From: CAJXZP01 sp964195485
GTDB taxonomy: Bacteria; Bacteroidota; Bacteroidia; Flavobacteriales_G; Salibacteraceae
Length of the DNA: 23,506 nt
Assembly (NCBI GenBank): GCA_964195485.1
Contig: CAXMPG010000038.1
Location: 1 to 23,506, forward strand
Direction: 5' to 3'
How positions within the stretch are numbered: position 1 is the stretch's first letter; every line of letters starts with the position of its first letter. Of this stretch, positions 6,797 through 13,458 are shown piece by piece. Under the pieces are notes generated by a model. It did no database searches and had not been told where the DNA came from. It worked only from the letters and a program-made list of their open reading frames with translations. The position numbers were made by a program, and so were the translations under genes.

Positions 6797-7951
6797 TTAA
6801 AAAGCTTCGCCAATTTCAATGTAAAAACCTTGCGTTTCTTGGCCCACTCCGTAATCTAAACGGATGTAATATCTCTTATCCGGTATCGGTGCTAAACGAA
6901 GACCAGCACCCACTGCATATCTGTAATTCTTGTTTACTTCCGTGAAATCATTTCCTACTCCTCCGTAGCTTCCAAAAACGGTAAATCCTACGTATCTGAA
7001 AAATAATCGACTTCTATATTCTGCTTGATAAACCATCATTTGTCGGTCTCTAAAAACGCCTTGCTGGTAGCCTCGCATTCTTCTACTTCCTCCTAACATG
7101 GCCATCATGTTAAAGGGTACATCACCAGAGTGAATCTCAGAATAAACTTGGAACGCGATAACATCCTTCTTTTTAAATACTGGAATATATTTTCTAAAAT
7201 CAAACTTCAAGTATGGATCCTGATAGCTACTTCCAAAATTCTTATCCGTCCATAAAACGGAAACATCCCCGTACCATCCATTGGTGGGAGAAAGCAAATA
7301 ATCTCTAGAATCATAGTTGACGCCTACCCCTAATGCCGACATAGTGCTTCCATATACTCCAGGAATACTTGTATTTAAAATACTATCCGGTGCAGAAGAA
7401 ATCGTAGTTTTTTGGTAATGGTACTTTAAGCCTAACGACAAATTAGTTTTAGCCACTTTTCGGTACATATCTACATTAAAAAATGGATATTCAGCATCAT
7501 ACCACTCTTGATAATTTCCATCATGTTCATTTCCAATACCTGAAAAGAAATAAGGGTAAATGTAATACCCTAATTTACCTCTCAACAACCACTTTTGATT
7601 TACGTTAAGCTCGTATCGTACCGAAGTCAACATTTGTTTATTTGTGGTATACACAAAAGACGGAACAATCTGCGAAGGCTTTAATAAAGAATCATTCGCA
7701 TGAAATTTAAACGTGTAAATACCCAAGACGCCAAATGCCCAATTTGTTTCAGGGGTATAATATATTACTGGAAGAATTTGAAAGGAAGTCTTTTTTGGAG
7801 ATTTGTTCAATTCCTCATTCAGTTTTTGCTCCAACTCCCTGGTTTGCTGCGTAGTCAAAGTATCTGTATGTACTTGAGAAATAGCTGTAAAAAAGAACAG
7901 ACTTAGTAAGAAAACTAAAGCAATACGCATCCAAATAATTTCTCTACTCAT
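6797..7951 (-). CDS. BamA/TamA-family outer membrane beta-barrel protein
   Basis: Predicted outer-membrane protein of 384 residues. The N-terminus MRIALVFLLSLFFFTAISQ is a signal peptide; the annotated ATG at 7951 adds seven residues and an ATG at 7930 begins exactly at MRIALV, so either start is possible. After a short linker (TLTTQQTRELEQKLNEELNK) the protein is one long beta-strand-rich stretch with alternating aromatic residues. It includes PTNGWYGDVSVLW, LGGSRRMRGYQQGVFRDR (the conserved loop carrying the RGY motif of the Omp85 barrel) and a terminal GFYIEIGEAF ending in Phe, the usual outer-membrane insertion signal. No POTRA domains precede the barrel, unlike true BamA or TamA, so a bare-barrel paralogue is more likely than the essential assembly factor. 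The substrate is unknown. Confidence 0.8.
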   Translation of the reverse strand: MSREIIWMRIALVFLLSLFFFTAISQVHTDTLTTQQTRELEQKLNEELNKSPKKTSFQILPVIYYTPETNWAFGVLGIYTFKFHANDSLLKPSQIVPSFVYTTNKQMLTSVRYELNVNQKWLLRGKLGYYIYPYFFSGIGNEHDGNYQEWYDAEYPFFNVDMYRKVAKTNLSLGLKYHYQKTTISSAPDSILNTSIPGVYGSTMSALGVGVNYDSRDYLLSPTNGWYGDVSVLWTDKNFGSSYQDPYLKFDFRKYIPVFKKKDVIAFQVYSEIHSGDVPFNMMAMLGGSRRMRGYQQGVFRDRQMMVYQAEYRSRLFFRYVGFTVFGSYGGVGNDFTEVNKNYRYAVGAGLRLAPIPDKRYYIRLDYGVGQETQGFYIEIGEAF

Positions 7952-8020
7952 TTCTAATAAAAACCTTAATATCGAATCAATACAATTCCAAGTTCGGTCA
8001 TCTAACTCTGGACTCCCTTC

Positions 8021-8680
8021 TTAACCAACTCGTCTACCTCGCAACATTTCTCTTTTTCCTGGAGGACCTTCCAATCGTTCTACAGTAAACCCCGCGGTTT
8101 GCATATCTCGTCTAACTTGCCCCTTGGCAGAATAGGTGACTAATACTCCGCCATCATCAAGCATATTATATAGTTTCTCAAAAATAGGTAGCTCCCATAA
8201 TTCTGGCTGTACTTCTGGCCCAAAAGCATCGAAATAAATTAAATCAAACGATTTATCTGATGCGTAATCTTTTAAGGAAATCTCATTTTTTAGAAGCGTA
8301 AATCCTTCATCTATTTTAGATTCCACCTCCCAATCGGCATCATGTAATTTCGTAAATATTTCCTGCTGCTCTATCCCTTTGGCATAGGTCAATTCACTCC
8401 AAACATTCAGTTCTAAAGGAAATAACTCAATGGTATTAAATTCTATTTTTTGCGGATGTTCTTGCGAATAAATCCAAGTCAGAAGAATATTCAATCCGGT
8501 ACCAAAGCCCATCTCAAAAATCTTTACCACCTCTTTATCTTTAAATTCTTCTAAACCCGATTTTATATATACGTGTTGACTTTCTCTTAAAGCTCCATGA
8601 ACGGAATGATAGGTTTCATCCAATTCCTCATTATATAGTGTTTGAGACTGGTCAGATGTAATTTGAATTTTTAATTTCAT
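8021..8680 (-). CDS. mnmD: tRNA 5-methylaminomethyl-2-thiouridine methyltransferase
   Basis: SAM-dependent methyltransferase for the last step of mnm5s2U synthesis at tRNA wobble position 34 (nm5U to mnm5U). The 219-residue protein corresponds to the methyltransferase half of E. coli MnmC alone (DUF752 family, now MnmD), with no FAD oxidase domain. The SAM-binding glycine motif is IFEMGFGTGLNILLTW (about 53-69). The catalytic block is FDLIYFDAFGPEVQPELW, and the C-terminus has YSAKGQVRRDMQTAGF and GPPGKREMLRG, all characteristic. It starts at an ATG 16 bases after the acpH stop and is probably co-transcribed with it. Substrate identity follows from the family; nothing here conflicts with it. 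Confidence 0.9.
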   Translation of the reverse strand: MKLKIQITSDQSQTLYNEELDETYHSVHGALRESQHVYIKSGLEEFKDKEVVKIFEMGFGTGLNILLTWIYSQEHPQKIEFNTIELFPLELNVWSELTYAKGIEQQEIFTKLHDADWEVESKIDEGFTLLKNEISLKDYASDKSFDLIYFDAFGPEVQPELWELPIFEKLYNMLDDGGVLVTYSAKGQVRRDMQTAGFTVERLEGPPGKREMLRGRRVG

Positions 8681-8696
8681 GGATAGGATTTGGTAA

Positions 8697-9290
8697 TTAG
8701 TCTTCCAGTAAAGTAGCTAAAAAAGCGGCTGATGCCATTTGTAAATCAGGATAAAACCTCTTAAACAGAGAATATAGTTCTTCTTCGTGCTTTATCAACA
8801 CCGGAACACCTTGCTCCATATGAGATTCAAACTTAGCTCGCTGTGAAAGTCCGTTAAAAACGTGTTTCATACCCCCTTTATTTCCGTACTCGAAAAAAAT
8901 ATCTCTTACAATCATAAAATCGTAAAATCTACTTGCCCTTTCGGTTAACACGGCTTTATTACGTGCGATTAAATCGTAAATCTCATTGGTATAATCACGT
9001 AAAGAGATATCGGAATAATCTTGAAAATGAGAAGCTAAAAAATAATCGAAATAAACATCAGAAACTACTGGGGCATATTTTGAAAAATAAGGTTGTATTA
9101 AAGTATTTACTTCTTTCACCAATGGATGACTATCAGTAAACTCATCAATAAAGCGATGCAATAGAATACCCTTTTGAATTAATTCGGAGCGGTCATCAAT
9201 ATTGCTCCCTCTAATAAAGTCGCCCATGAAATTACCAATCGTAATTTCTTCATTTTTACCTGAAAGATGGAAGTGCGCCAGAAAGTTCAT
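8697..9290 (-). CDS. acpH: Acyl carrier protein phosphodiesterase
   Basis: Hydrolyses holo-ACP to apo-ACP by removing 4'-phosphopantetheine. The 197-residue protein has the family's conserved N-terminus MNFLAHFHLSGKNEEITIG with NFMGDFIRG, then GILLHRFIDEFTDSHPLV, supplying the His/Asp residues of the HD-like metal site, and SDVYFDYFLASHF. The length matches E. coli AcpH (193). The physiological value of ACP turnover is unclear even in E. coli, so the exact role here is uncertain. It is probably the first gene of a two-gene unit with mnmD; TAGCTTTG at 9320-9327 on the minus strand fits a -7 element about 30 bases upstream of the start. Confidence 0.88.
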   Translation of the reverse strand: MNFLAHFHLSGKNEEITIGNFMGDFIRGSNIDDRSELIQKGILLHRFIDEFTDSHPLVKEVNTLIQPYFSKYAPVVSDVYFDYFLASHFQDYSDISLRDYTNEIYDLIARNKAVLTERASRFYDFMIVRDIFFEYGNKGGMKHVFNGLSQRAKFESHMEQGVPVLIKHEEELYSLFKRFYPDLQMASAAFLATLLED

Positions 9291-9319
9291 AGAAATACTT
9301 TAAAACCTAAATGTACGAA

Positions 9320-9327
9320 CAAAGCTA
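9320..9327 (-). promoter_or_regulatory. Candidate -7 element for acpH-mnmD
   Basis: TAGCTTTG on the minus strand matches TAnnTTTG exactly and lies 30 bases upstream of the acpH ATG. No good -33 TTG is found at the expected distance, so confidence is moderate. Confidence 0.35.
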
Positions 9328-9437
9328 AAGCCTCCGGTACATTTCCAGGTATTATTATTCCTATTATTATTTGTGTCTTTACCCGAATTCTGTAAGTAGA
9401 AACTCAATGGAACAATTATACCCTACTTATAAAATAC

Positions 9438-9686
9438 CTAAACCATCACCTTTTTCTGTAGATGTTCAATTACATCTAAACCGTAGGCTACCAAAGTATC
9501 ATCTCTCATCAATGCAGGACGCACAAAAATATCGAACGACAAACGGTCACCCGCCTCATCAGCATCAATAATTTCTACATCTAAATTATTTTCTTTGATA
9601 AACCCTTGTACAATATGGCAATCATGACATCCCTCTCCAATAAATAGTACGTATTTCATTTTTGAATCTTTAATCTTAATACTCAT
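9438..9686 (-). CDS. Small thioredoxin/glutaredoxin-fold protein with CxxC
   Basis: An 82-residue protein with a minimal thioredoxin fold. Strand KYVLFIGEG leads to the redox pair Cys-His-Asp-Cys (GEGCHDCHIV), then helix VQGFIKENNL, strand DVEIIDAD and VRPAL, whose Pro matches the cis-proline opposite the CxxC. This supports a thiol-disulfide role; the partner is unknown. The ATG at 9686 is separated from the crp/fnr-like stop by one base, which favours coupling. A second in-frame ATG at 9659 (MKYVLF) would give a tighter N-terminus for the fold and cannot be excluded. CxxC rather than CGC argues against a typical bacilliredoxin even though the organism carries bshC. Confidence 0.75.
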   Translation of the reverse strand: MSIKIKDSKMKYVLFIGEGCHDCHIVQGFIKENNLDVEIIDADEAGDRLSFDIFVRPALMRDDTLVAYGLDVIEHLQKKVMV

Positions 9687-9687
9687 T

Positions 9688-10371
9688 TTATTTTAAATCG
9701 TCCATTTCGTGAACGATGATACTTCTTCTATCAAAATCCAATACGCCATTATCTCGCAAATCATTTAAGACAATAGTTACTGTTTGCCTAGATGTTGCCG
9801 TCATATTAGCCATATCTTGATGCGTTAATTTGTGTTTAACCGCATACTCAAAACCAATTTTTTTACCTTTCGTTAAAACCAAATCCTTTACAAAATCGAT
9901 AATTCTTTCTCGGGCATCTTTAAAAATTAACGATTCAAACCTTCGTTCCATGCGTTGAAGCCTTAATCCAATTAAGCTGGTTATTTTTAGGCTTAAACGC
10001 GGCATTGACTCTAACATCCTAATCATTTCTTCTTTATGAATAGCGCAAATTTTCACGTTGTTATCCAGTACTTGAGCAAAATCTTGACGTTGCTCTTGAC
10101 CTGCAATAGCTAGTTCCCCAAAAATTTCTCCTGGTTCTAAAATAGCTTTAATAATCTCTTTTCCGTCATCAGAGTAGGTTCCAATTTTAACCCTACCCCG
10201 TTTTAATAAAAACACCACTTTTGAAGGCTCTTCGGGGAAATAGATAAACTTCCCTTTTTCGAGCGTTTTCATTGCCGATATTTTATTAACTCTTTCTAAA
10301 TCTTCGGGGCCCAAATCTCTGAAAATATTGATTTGTTCAAGATGCCACAATTTTGATTCGGCTGCTGCCAT
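9688..10371 (-). CDS. Crp/Fnr family transcriptional regulator
   Basis: DNA-binding regulator of 227 residues. The cyclic-nucleotide-binding-type beta roll covers about 18-135, with GEIFGELAIAGQEQRQDFAQVLDN as the phosphate-binding cassette region. A long dimer helix (about 136-160) leads to a C-terminal HTH_Crp domain (about 165-222) containing LTHQDMANMTATSRQTVTIVLNDLRDNGVL. Only one cysteine is present (KICAI), so an Fnr-type iron-sulfur cluster is ruled out. The cassette lacks the exact RTA motif of E. coli Crp, so cAMP binding is uncertain. It is encoded directly upstream of the CxxC protein with a one-base gap, hinting at a redox or electron-transport regulon. The start is the ATG giving MAAAESKLWHLEQ. 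Confidence 0.88.
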   Translation of the reverse strand: MAAAESKLWHLEQINIFRDLGPEDLERVNKISAMKTLEKGKFIYFPEEPSKVVFLLKRGRVKIGTYSDDGKEIIKAILEPGEIFGELAIAGQEQRQDFAQVLDNNVKICAIHKEEMIRMLESMPRLSLKITSLIGLRLQRMERRFESLIFKDARERIIDFVKDLVLTKGKKIGFEYAVKHKLTHQDMANMTATSRQTVTIVLNDLRDNGVLDFDRRSIIVHEMDDLK

Positions 10372-10535
10372 AGTTCGGATGTTTGTTAATTACCTTATTA
10401 ATTTCAAAAGATAAAATATTCCTCTAAGGTAGACTTAATAGACAAATACCTTCTGATGAATAACGTAATTCCAATGGCAAAAAAAATATAAATCAAAAAT
10501 GTAGAATGTCATTCACCCGACCTAACCAATAATTA

Positions 10536-10543
10536 TACATTTG
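10536..10543 (+). promoter_or_regulatory. Candidate tRNA-Leu promoter -7 element
   Basis: TACATTTG matches TAnnTTTG exactly. It lies 20 bases before the broken tRNA copy at 10563 and about 90 bases before the intact tRNA, as though the damaged copy occupies the ancestral first position. No clear -33 element is seen. Confidence 0.4.
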
Positions 10544-10560
10544 TAGCCTGCCAACTAAAT

Positions 10561-10620
10561 ATACTCGGGTGGCGGTCCCGATAGCTATCGGGATGATAGA
10601 CATCCTTGATTAAAGAGGTA
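10561..10620 (+). pseudogene. 5' remnant of a tRNA-Leu copy interrupted by a palindrome
   Basis: Bases 10561-10575 are identical to 10632-10646, the first 13 bases of the intact tRNA-Leu plus two upstream. The D-arm is then cut by TCCCGATAGCTATCGGGA (10576-10593), a perfect 18-bp palindrome. After it, ATGATAGAC resembles the D-loop AATTGGTAGAC of the intact gene and CCTTGA resembles its anticodon region, but similarity fades. It cannot fold as a tRNA. The 15-base identity is directly visible; the extent beyond it is inferred. Confidence 0.6.
10576..10593. repeat. Perfect 18-bp palindrome TCCCGATAGCTATCGGGA
   Basis: Fully self-complementary. The half TCCCGATAGCT recurs at 10794-10804, again placed inside tRNA-like sequence. 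The motif resembles a short palindromic repeat I recall from many Bacteroidota genomes; its copy number here is not known. Confidence 0.7.
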
Positions 10621-10633
10621 TATTACATCAAAT

Positions 10634-10715
10634 ACTCGGGTGGCGGAATTGGTAGACGTGCACGCTTGAGGGGCGTGTGTCGAAAGACGTGTGGGTTCGA
10701 CTCCCATTCCGAGTA
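10634..10715 (+). tRNA. tRNA-Leu (GAG)
   Basis: Type II tRNA. Acceptor ACTCGGG pairs with TCCGAGT (one G-U pair), the discriminator is A at 10715, and no CCA is encoded (CTG follows). The D-arm starts TGGCGGAATTGGTAGAC. The anticodon stem CACGC/GCGTG encloses the loop TTGAGGG, so the anticodon is GAG (CUC/CUU codons). The variable arm is long (TGTCGAAAGACGT) and the T-arm is GTGGG-TTCGACT-CCCAT. A terminator follows eight bases later. Damaged partial copies lie on both sides. Confidence 0.95.
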
Positions 10716-10722
10716 CTGAAGT

Positions 10723-10753
10723 AAAAAGGCTGTCTATTTAGATGGCCTTTTTT
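10723..10753 (+). terminator. Intrinsic terminator of tRNA-Leu
   Basis: AAAAAGGC (10723-10730) pairs with GCCTTTTT (10745-10752); inside, TCTA pairs with TAGA. The T-run of the 3' arm completes a classic rho-independent terminator just after the tRNA. Confidence 0.8.
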
Positions 10754-10777
10754 ATTTAACCAAATATTCTCCAGATT

Positions 10778-10826
10778 AAGATGTGTGGATTCGTCCCGAT
10801 AGCTGTACTGAGTTCCTTCCGAGTAG
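10778..10826 (+). pseudogene. 3' remnant of a tRNA-Leu copy interrupted by a repeat
   Basis: AAGATGTGTGGATTCG (10778-10793) matches AAGACGTGTGGGTTCG of the intact tRNA (10684-10699) at 14 of 16 bases, covering the variable arm and T-arm. It is broken by about 19 bases starting with TCCCGATAGCT. TTCCTTCCGAGTA (10813-10825) then resembles the 3' T-stem and acceptor. It cannot be functional. With the 5' remnant it suggests decayed neighbours or a disrupted duplicate of the same gene. Confidence 0.5.
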
Positions 10827-10833
10827 TATATGA

Positions 10834-10983
10834 TTACTTCCTTAGTTTTCTTGCTTCCGCCAAATGATTGAGGATGTCTGCGGCTCCCATATAATCTTCT
10901 TTATTCGCTAAAAATAATTCCAACTTTTTCAATTTAACCGGGTTAGTTGTTAGTTCATGGAATCTCAACAAAGCGTTTTCACC
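10834..10983 (-). pseudogene. C-terminal gene fragment without a start
   Basis: The minus-strand frame reads a protein-like tail containing LLRFHELTTNPVKLKKLELF and NHLAEARKLRK, ending in TAA at 10834-10836. A stop (10984-10986) closes the frame upstream and no ATG lies near its beginning. It is 49 codons, with helical, charge-patterned composition. I do not recognise the parent protein. It may be a detached gene tail or a very short gene using TTG. The remainder of 10984-11179 shows nothing I can support. Confidence 0.35.
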
Positions 10984-11179
10984 TTAGCATCAAACAATCA
11001 AAAGTTAGATTATATTTGGCTGAAATGGTTTTAATTTGAGGAAATCATAACTGGTAATAAGCGCTAAATACTTCTTACAAATAGACGTATAAATCAGTTA
11101 AGAAATTATGCCAGAAACAATTGGTTTTAATGGCAATTGTCCCTTTTTTAGCAAAACATAATTCAACCAAAATAGCAAT

Positions 11180-12148
11180 ATGAAAGCAGCAGTAACAACA
11201 AAGGCAGGTGATGCTGATGTAATACAAGTTCAAGAGGTCTCCATCCCTAAGGTAAAAACCGGATGGGTACTTATACGGGTAAAAGCATTTGGTTTGAATA
11301 GATCAGAATTATTCACAAGGCGTGGTGATTCGCCCGGAGTAGACTTCCCTAGAATACAAGGAATTGAATGCGTAGGAATAGTTGACGATGACCCTTCTAA
11401 CACTTTCAAAAAAGGACAACAAGTAGCCGCAATAATGGGTGGCATGGGTCGTTTTTACAATGGTGGTTACGCAGAATATGTATTGGTTCCTTTAGAGATT
11501 ATATTTCCATTTAGCAGCCAATTGCCCTGGGAAACTTTAGGCGCAATCCCCGAGATGTTCCAAACCGTTTCGGGTTCACTTAATCAGGCCTTAGAAATAC
11601 AAAATGGAGAATCACTTTTAATCAGAGGAGGGACTTCTTCCATAGGTATGTTAGCATGTCAATTAGCAAAAACTAAAGGTTTAACTGTAATCTCTTCCAC
11701 TAGAAACATCCATAAGAAACAAGCACTAATAGACAACGGAGCGGACTATGTGGTTATTGATGAAGGCGCTATTATTAAACAAGTTAAGGCAGTATTTCCA
11801 GAAGGAGTGAACAAAGTTTTAGAACTCATTGGAACGAAAACCTTAAAAGACTCTTTGAAGTGCATTGCAACTAAGGGGACTGTTTGCATGACGGGTATTT
11901 TAGGAAACGAATGGACCATGGATAGTTTTTCACCCATGGGTGATATACCTTCATTGGGAAAATTAACTGTTTATATGGGAGAGTCCAAAAACCTATCAAA
12001 AAAGCTTTTGCAGGAGTTTATAAATGAAGTAGAGAAAGGAACTATTCAATTGAATGTGGATAAAGTTTTCAATCTTGATAATGTTTCTAAGGCGCATGAA
12101 TACATGGAAGCTAATCTTGCAAAAGGTAAAGTAGTTGTGATCACTTAA
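11180..12148 (+). CDS. MDR-superfamily NAD(P)H-dependent oxidoreductase (quinone oxidoreductase-like)
   Basis: A 322-residue medium-chain dehydrogenase/reductase. The N-terminal GroES-like domain runs from MKAAVTTKAGDADVIQVQEV through VKAFGLNRSELFTRRGD to IQGIECVGIVDDD. The Rossmann domain carries the nucleotide motif RGGTSSIGMLACQLAKTKG (about 150-168), and the C-terminus ends SKAHEYMEANLAKGKVVVIT. The Cys/His zinc ligands of alcohol dehydrogenases are missing at the usual places, so the zinc-free quinone-oxidoreductase branch is favoured. The substrate is unknown. The RidA-family gene follows 60 bases later on the same strand and may share its transcript. No good TAnnTTTG was seen upstream. 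Start: ATG at 11180, matching the family's MKAxxxxxxG opening. Confidence 0.85.
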   Translation: MKAAVTTKAGDADVIQVQEVSIPKVKTGWVLIRVKAFGLNRSELFTRRGDSPGVDFPRIQGIECVGIVDDDPSNTFKKGQQVAAIMGGMGRFYNGGYAEYVLVPLEIIFPFSSQLPWETLGAIPEMFQTVSGSLNQALEIQNGESLLIRGGTSSIGMLACQLAKTKGLTVISSTRNIHKKQALIDNGADYVVIDEGAIIKQVKAVFPEGVNKVLELIGTKTLKDSLKCIATKGTVCMTGILGNEWTMDSFSPMGDIPSLGKLTVYMGESKNLSKKLLQEFINEVEKGTIQLNVDKVFNLDNVSKAHEYMEANLAKGKVVVIT

Positions 12149-12208
12149 TAACTGGAGACCACAAAATCTATATGCAATAAATGGAATGAGAATAACTGAA
12201 AACACAAA

Positions 12209-12688
12209 ATGAATCCAATAGAAAATTTAAACAGACTCGGATTGAAATTACCTAAAGTTTCAAAACCTGGAGGAAGCTATGTTTCTGTAAACGTGAGAGA
12301 AAATATAGCATATGTGGCCATTCAATTTCCAATTCTTAATGAAGAGTTCCAGTTTCAAGGACGACTAGATAATGAACTTTCCACCGAAGATGGATATAAA
12401 GCGATGGAATTATGCGCTTTGAACGTTTTGGCTCAAGTGGAACAGAAAATTGGTTTTGACAATGTACTGGGATTAAATCACATTGACGCTTACTTTCAAT
12501 CGGGAACAGACTGGGACGACTCCCCTATCGTTGTTAATGGCGCTTCTAATTTGTTTGTAAAAGTCTTGGGAGATAAAGGCCAGCATTCCAGAGCCATTTT
12601 TGGTGTTGAAAAACTACCACGAAATTTTAGCGTAGGATTGACAACATCTTTTACGTTAATCAAGGAGTTAGGAACTCCTCCGGTCTAA
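12209..12688 (+). CDS. RidA/YjgF/YER057c/UK114 family protein
   Basis: A 159-residue member of the RidA superfamily, close to the Atu1953-like branch: LKLPKVSKPGGSYVSVNVRENIAYVA at the start, DGYKAMELCALNVLAQVEQKIG in the middle and NGASNLFVKVLGDKGQHSRAIFGVEKLP near the end. RidA proteins deaminate reactive enamine/imine intermediates of amino-acid metabolism, and the active-site Arg is present in HSRAIFG. However, the position that usually reads V/I-E-V/I-E after LP reads SVGLT, so the common active-site Glu seems missing and enamine deaminase activity is uncertain. It lies downstream of the MDR oxidoreductase. A TCATCCTGAG-type repeat follows its stop. Confidence 0.85.
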   Translation: MNPIENLNRLGLKLPKVSKPGGSYVSVNVRENIAYVAIQFPILNEEFQFQGRLDNELSTEDGYKAMELCALNVLAQVEQKIGFDNVLGLNHIDAYFQSGTDWDDSPIVVNGASNLFVKVLGDKGQHSRAIFGVEKLPRNFSVGLTTSFTLIKELGTPPV

Positions 12689-12746
12689 TCGCTGGGTGAA
12701 CGCGCCTTTCTTTGGTCTTTTACCAATATTCTTCTGAAACGCTAGT

Positions 12747-12789
12747 CATCCTGAGCTCTTCCGCAGACTTCTACGGAGCTTGCCAGGCA
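12747..12789. repeat. TCATCCTGAG-type intergenic repeat with imperfect stem
   Basis: GTCATCCTGAGCTCTTCCGC begins the unit, and AGCTC near its start pairs imperfectly with GGAGCT near its end through CCG/CGG and AGA/TCT. The TCATCCTGAG core recurs next to guaA and, inverted and degenerate, near bshC. It lies between two convergent genes. Confidence 0.5.
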
Positions 12790-12812
12790 TTTTTGTCAAG
12801 GGTGTCAAAAGG

Positions 12813-13364
12813 CTATTTCTTCTTCATCACCTTTCGCAAATAAGCCAAAAGTTCATTTCTATCCTTTTCGGTTAAGTGCATTCCAATGCCCACATTCTTT
12901 CCAATATAGTCAAAAACTAATTGTTCGTTTCCAACCACCCAGAAAGATTTATTAAATGCGGCTGTTACCGATTTTCTATCATTTTCTACCTTTCTTAAAT
13001 CCTTCACATTTTCTTTCACGTACCTGATTACCTTTCCGTACGAAAAAACAGACCGTTTAATATACCATGCATCTGAGGTTATTTTGATTAATTCAAAGCC
13101 TTTTACTCTAAACAACCAACTATAAAGTGCTTTTGCTTCAAAATATAACCAAAACATTAAATAAGTTAAAAAGAAAAACGTTTGCCCCTCCTCTGCTTGT
13201 CCGGAATAAAGAAAGTAAGCCACGTATAAACCAATGGCTGTCCACATTAGCACCCATCCTAAAAGGGCGTGATTCATCCAACTTTCTACGGTACCATCAA
13301 TCATAATAATGGTATCTTTCTCTTGTCTACTAACGGTAATCCGCTCACCTATTGACAACTTCAT
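12813..13364 (-). CDS. Hypothetical membrane protein with two transmembrane helices
   Basis: A 183-residue protein I do not recognise. Residues 1-28 are soluble and include TVSRQEKDTIIMIDG. Two hydrophobic segments follow (about ALLGWVLMWTAIGLYVAYFL and TFFFLTYLMFWLYFEAKALY). The C-terminal 100 residues are soluble and basic, with alternating beta-like stretches (FELIKITSDAWYIKRSVFSYG, FWVVGNEQLVFDYIG) and a final helix ending VMKKK. This two-helix plus PH-like beta layout recalls small bacterial membrane proteins with a PH-type domain, but that is a guess from pattern alone. It is divergent from the TPR-trmD-rplS cluster and convergent with the RidA gene. ATG start at 13364 after a long A-run on the minus strand. 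Confidence 0.7.
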   Translation of the reverse strand: MKLSIGERITVSRQEKDTIIMIDGTVESWMNHALLGWVLMWTAIGLYVAYFLYSGQAEEGQTFFFLTYLMFWLYFEAKALYSWLFRVKGFELIKITSDAWYIKRSVFSYGKVIRYVKENVKDLRKVENDRKSVTAAFNKSFWVVGNEQLVFDYIGKNVGIGMHLTEKDRNELLAYLRKVMKKK

Positions 13365-13407
13365 TGATTTTTTTTTTTTGGAATACTTATTGTTTCACCG
13401 CAAAACC

Positions 13408-13415
13408 TATTTTTG
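13408..13415 (+). promoter_or_regulatory. Candidate -7 element upstream of the TPR gene
   Basis: TATTTTTG matches TAnnTTTG and lies 44 bases before the ATG at 13459. The nearest TTG upstream is only 15 bases away, shorter than the usual spacer, so the promoter is tentative. Confidence 0.35.
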
Positions 13416-13458
13416 CCAGTAAAACACGCCAAAAGTGGCACTTTAAATTGTTTTGACC

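Noticed and set aside
6797..7951. Essential BamA
   Set aside because: No POTRA domains and only about 384 residues; it is a bare Omp85-type barrel.
9371..9571. Plus-strand frame overlapping the CxxC protein gene
   Set aside because: Composition is that of an antisense shadow (Pro/His/Gln-rich), and it mostly covers the opposite-strand thioredoxin-fold gene.
9688..10371. Oxygen sensor Fnr
   Set aside because: Only one Cys is present; the four cluster ligands of Fnr are absent.
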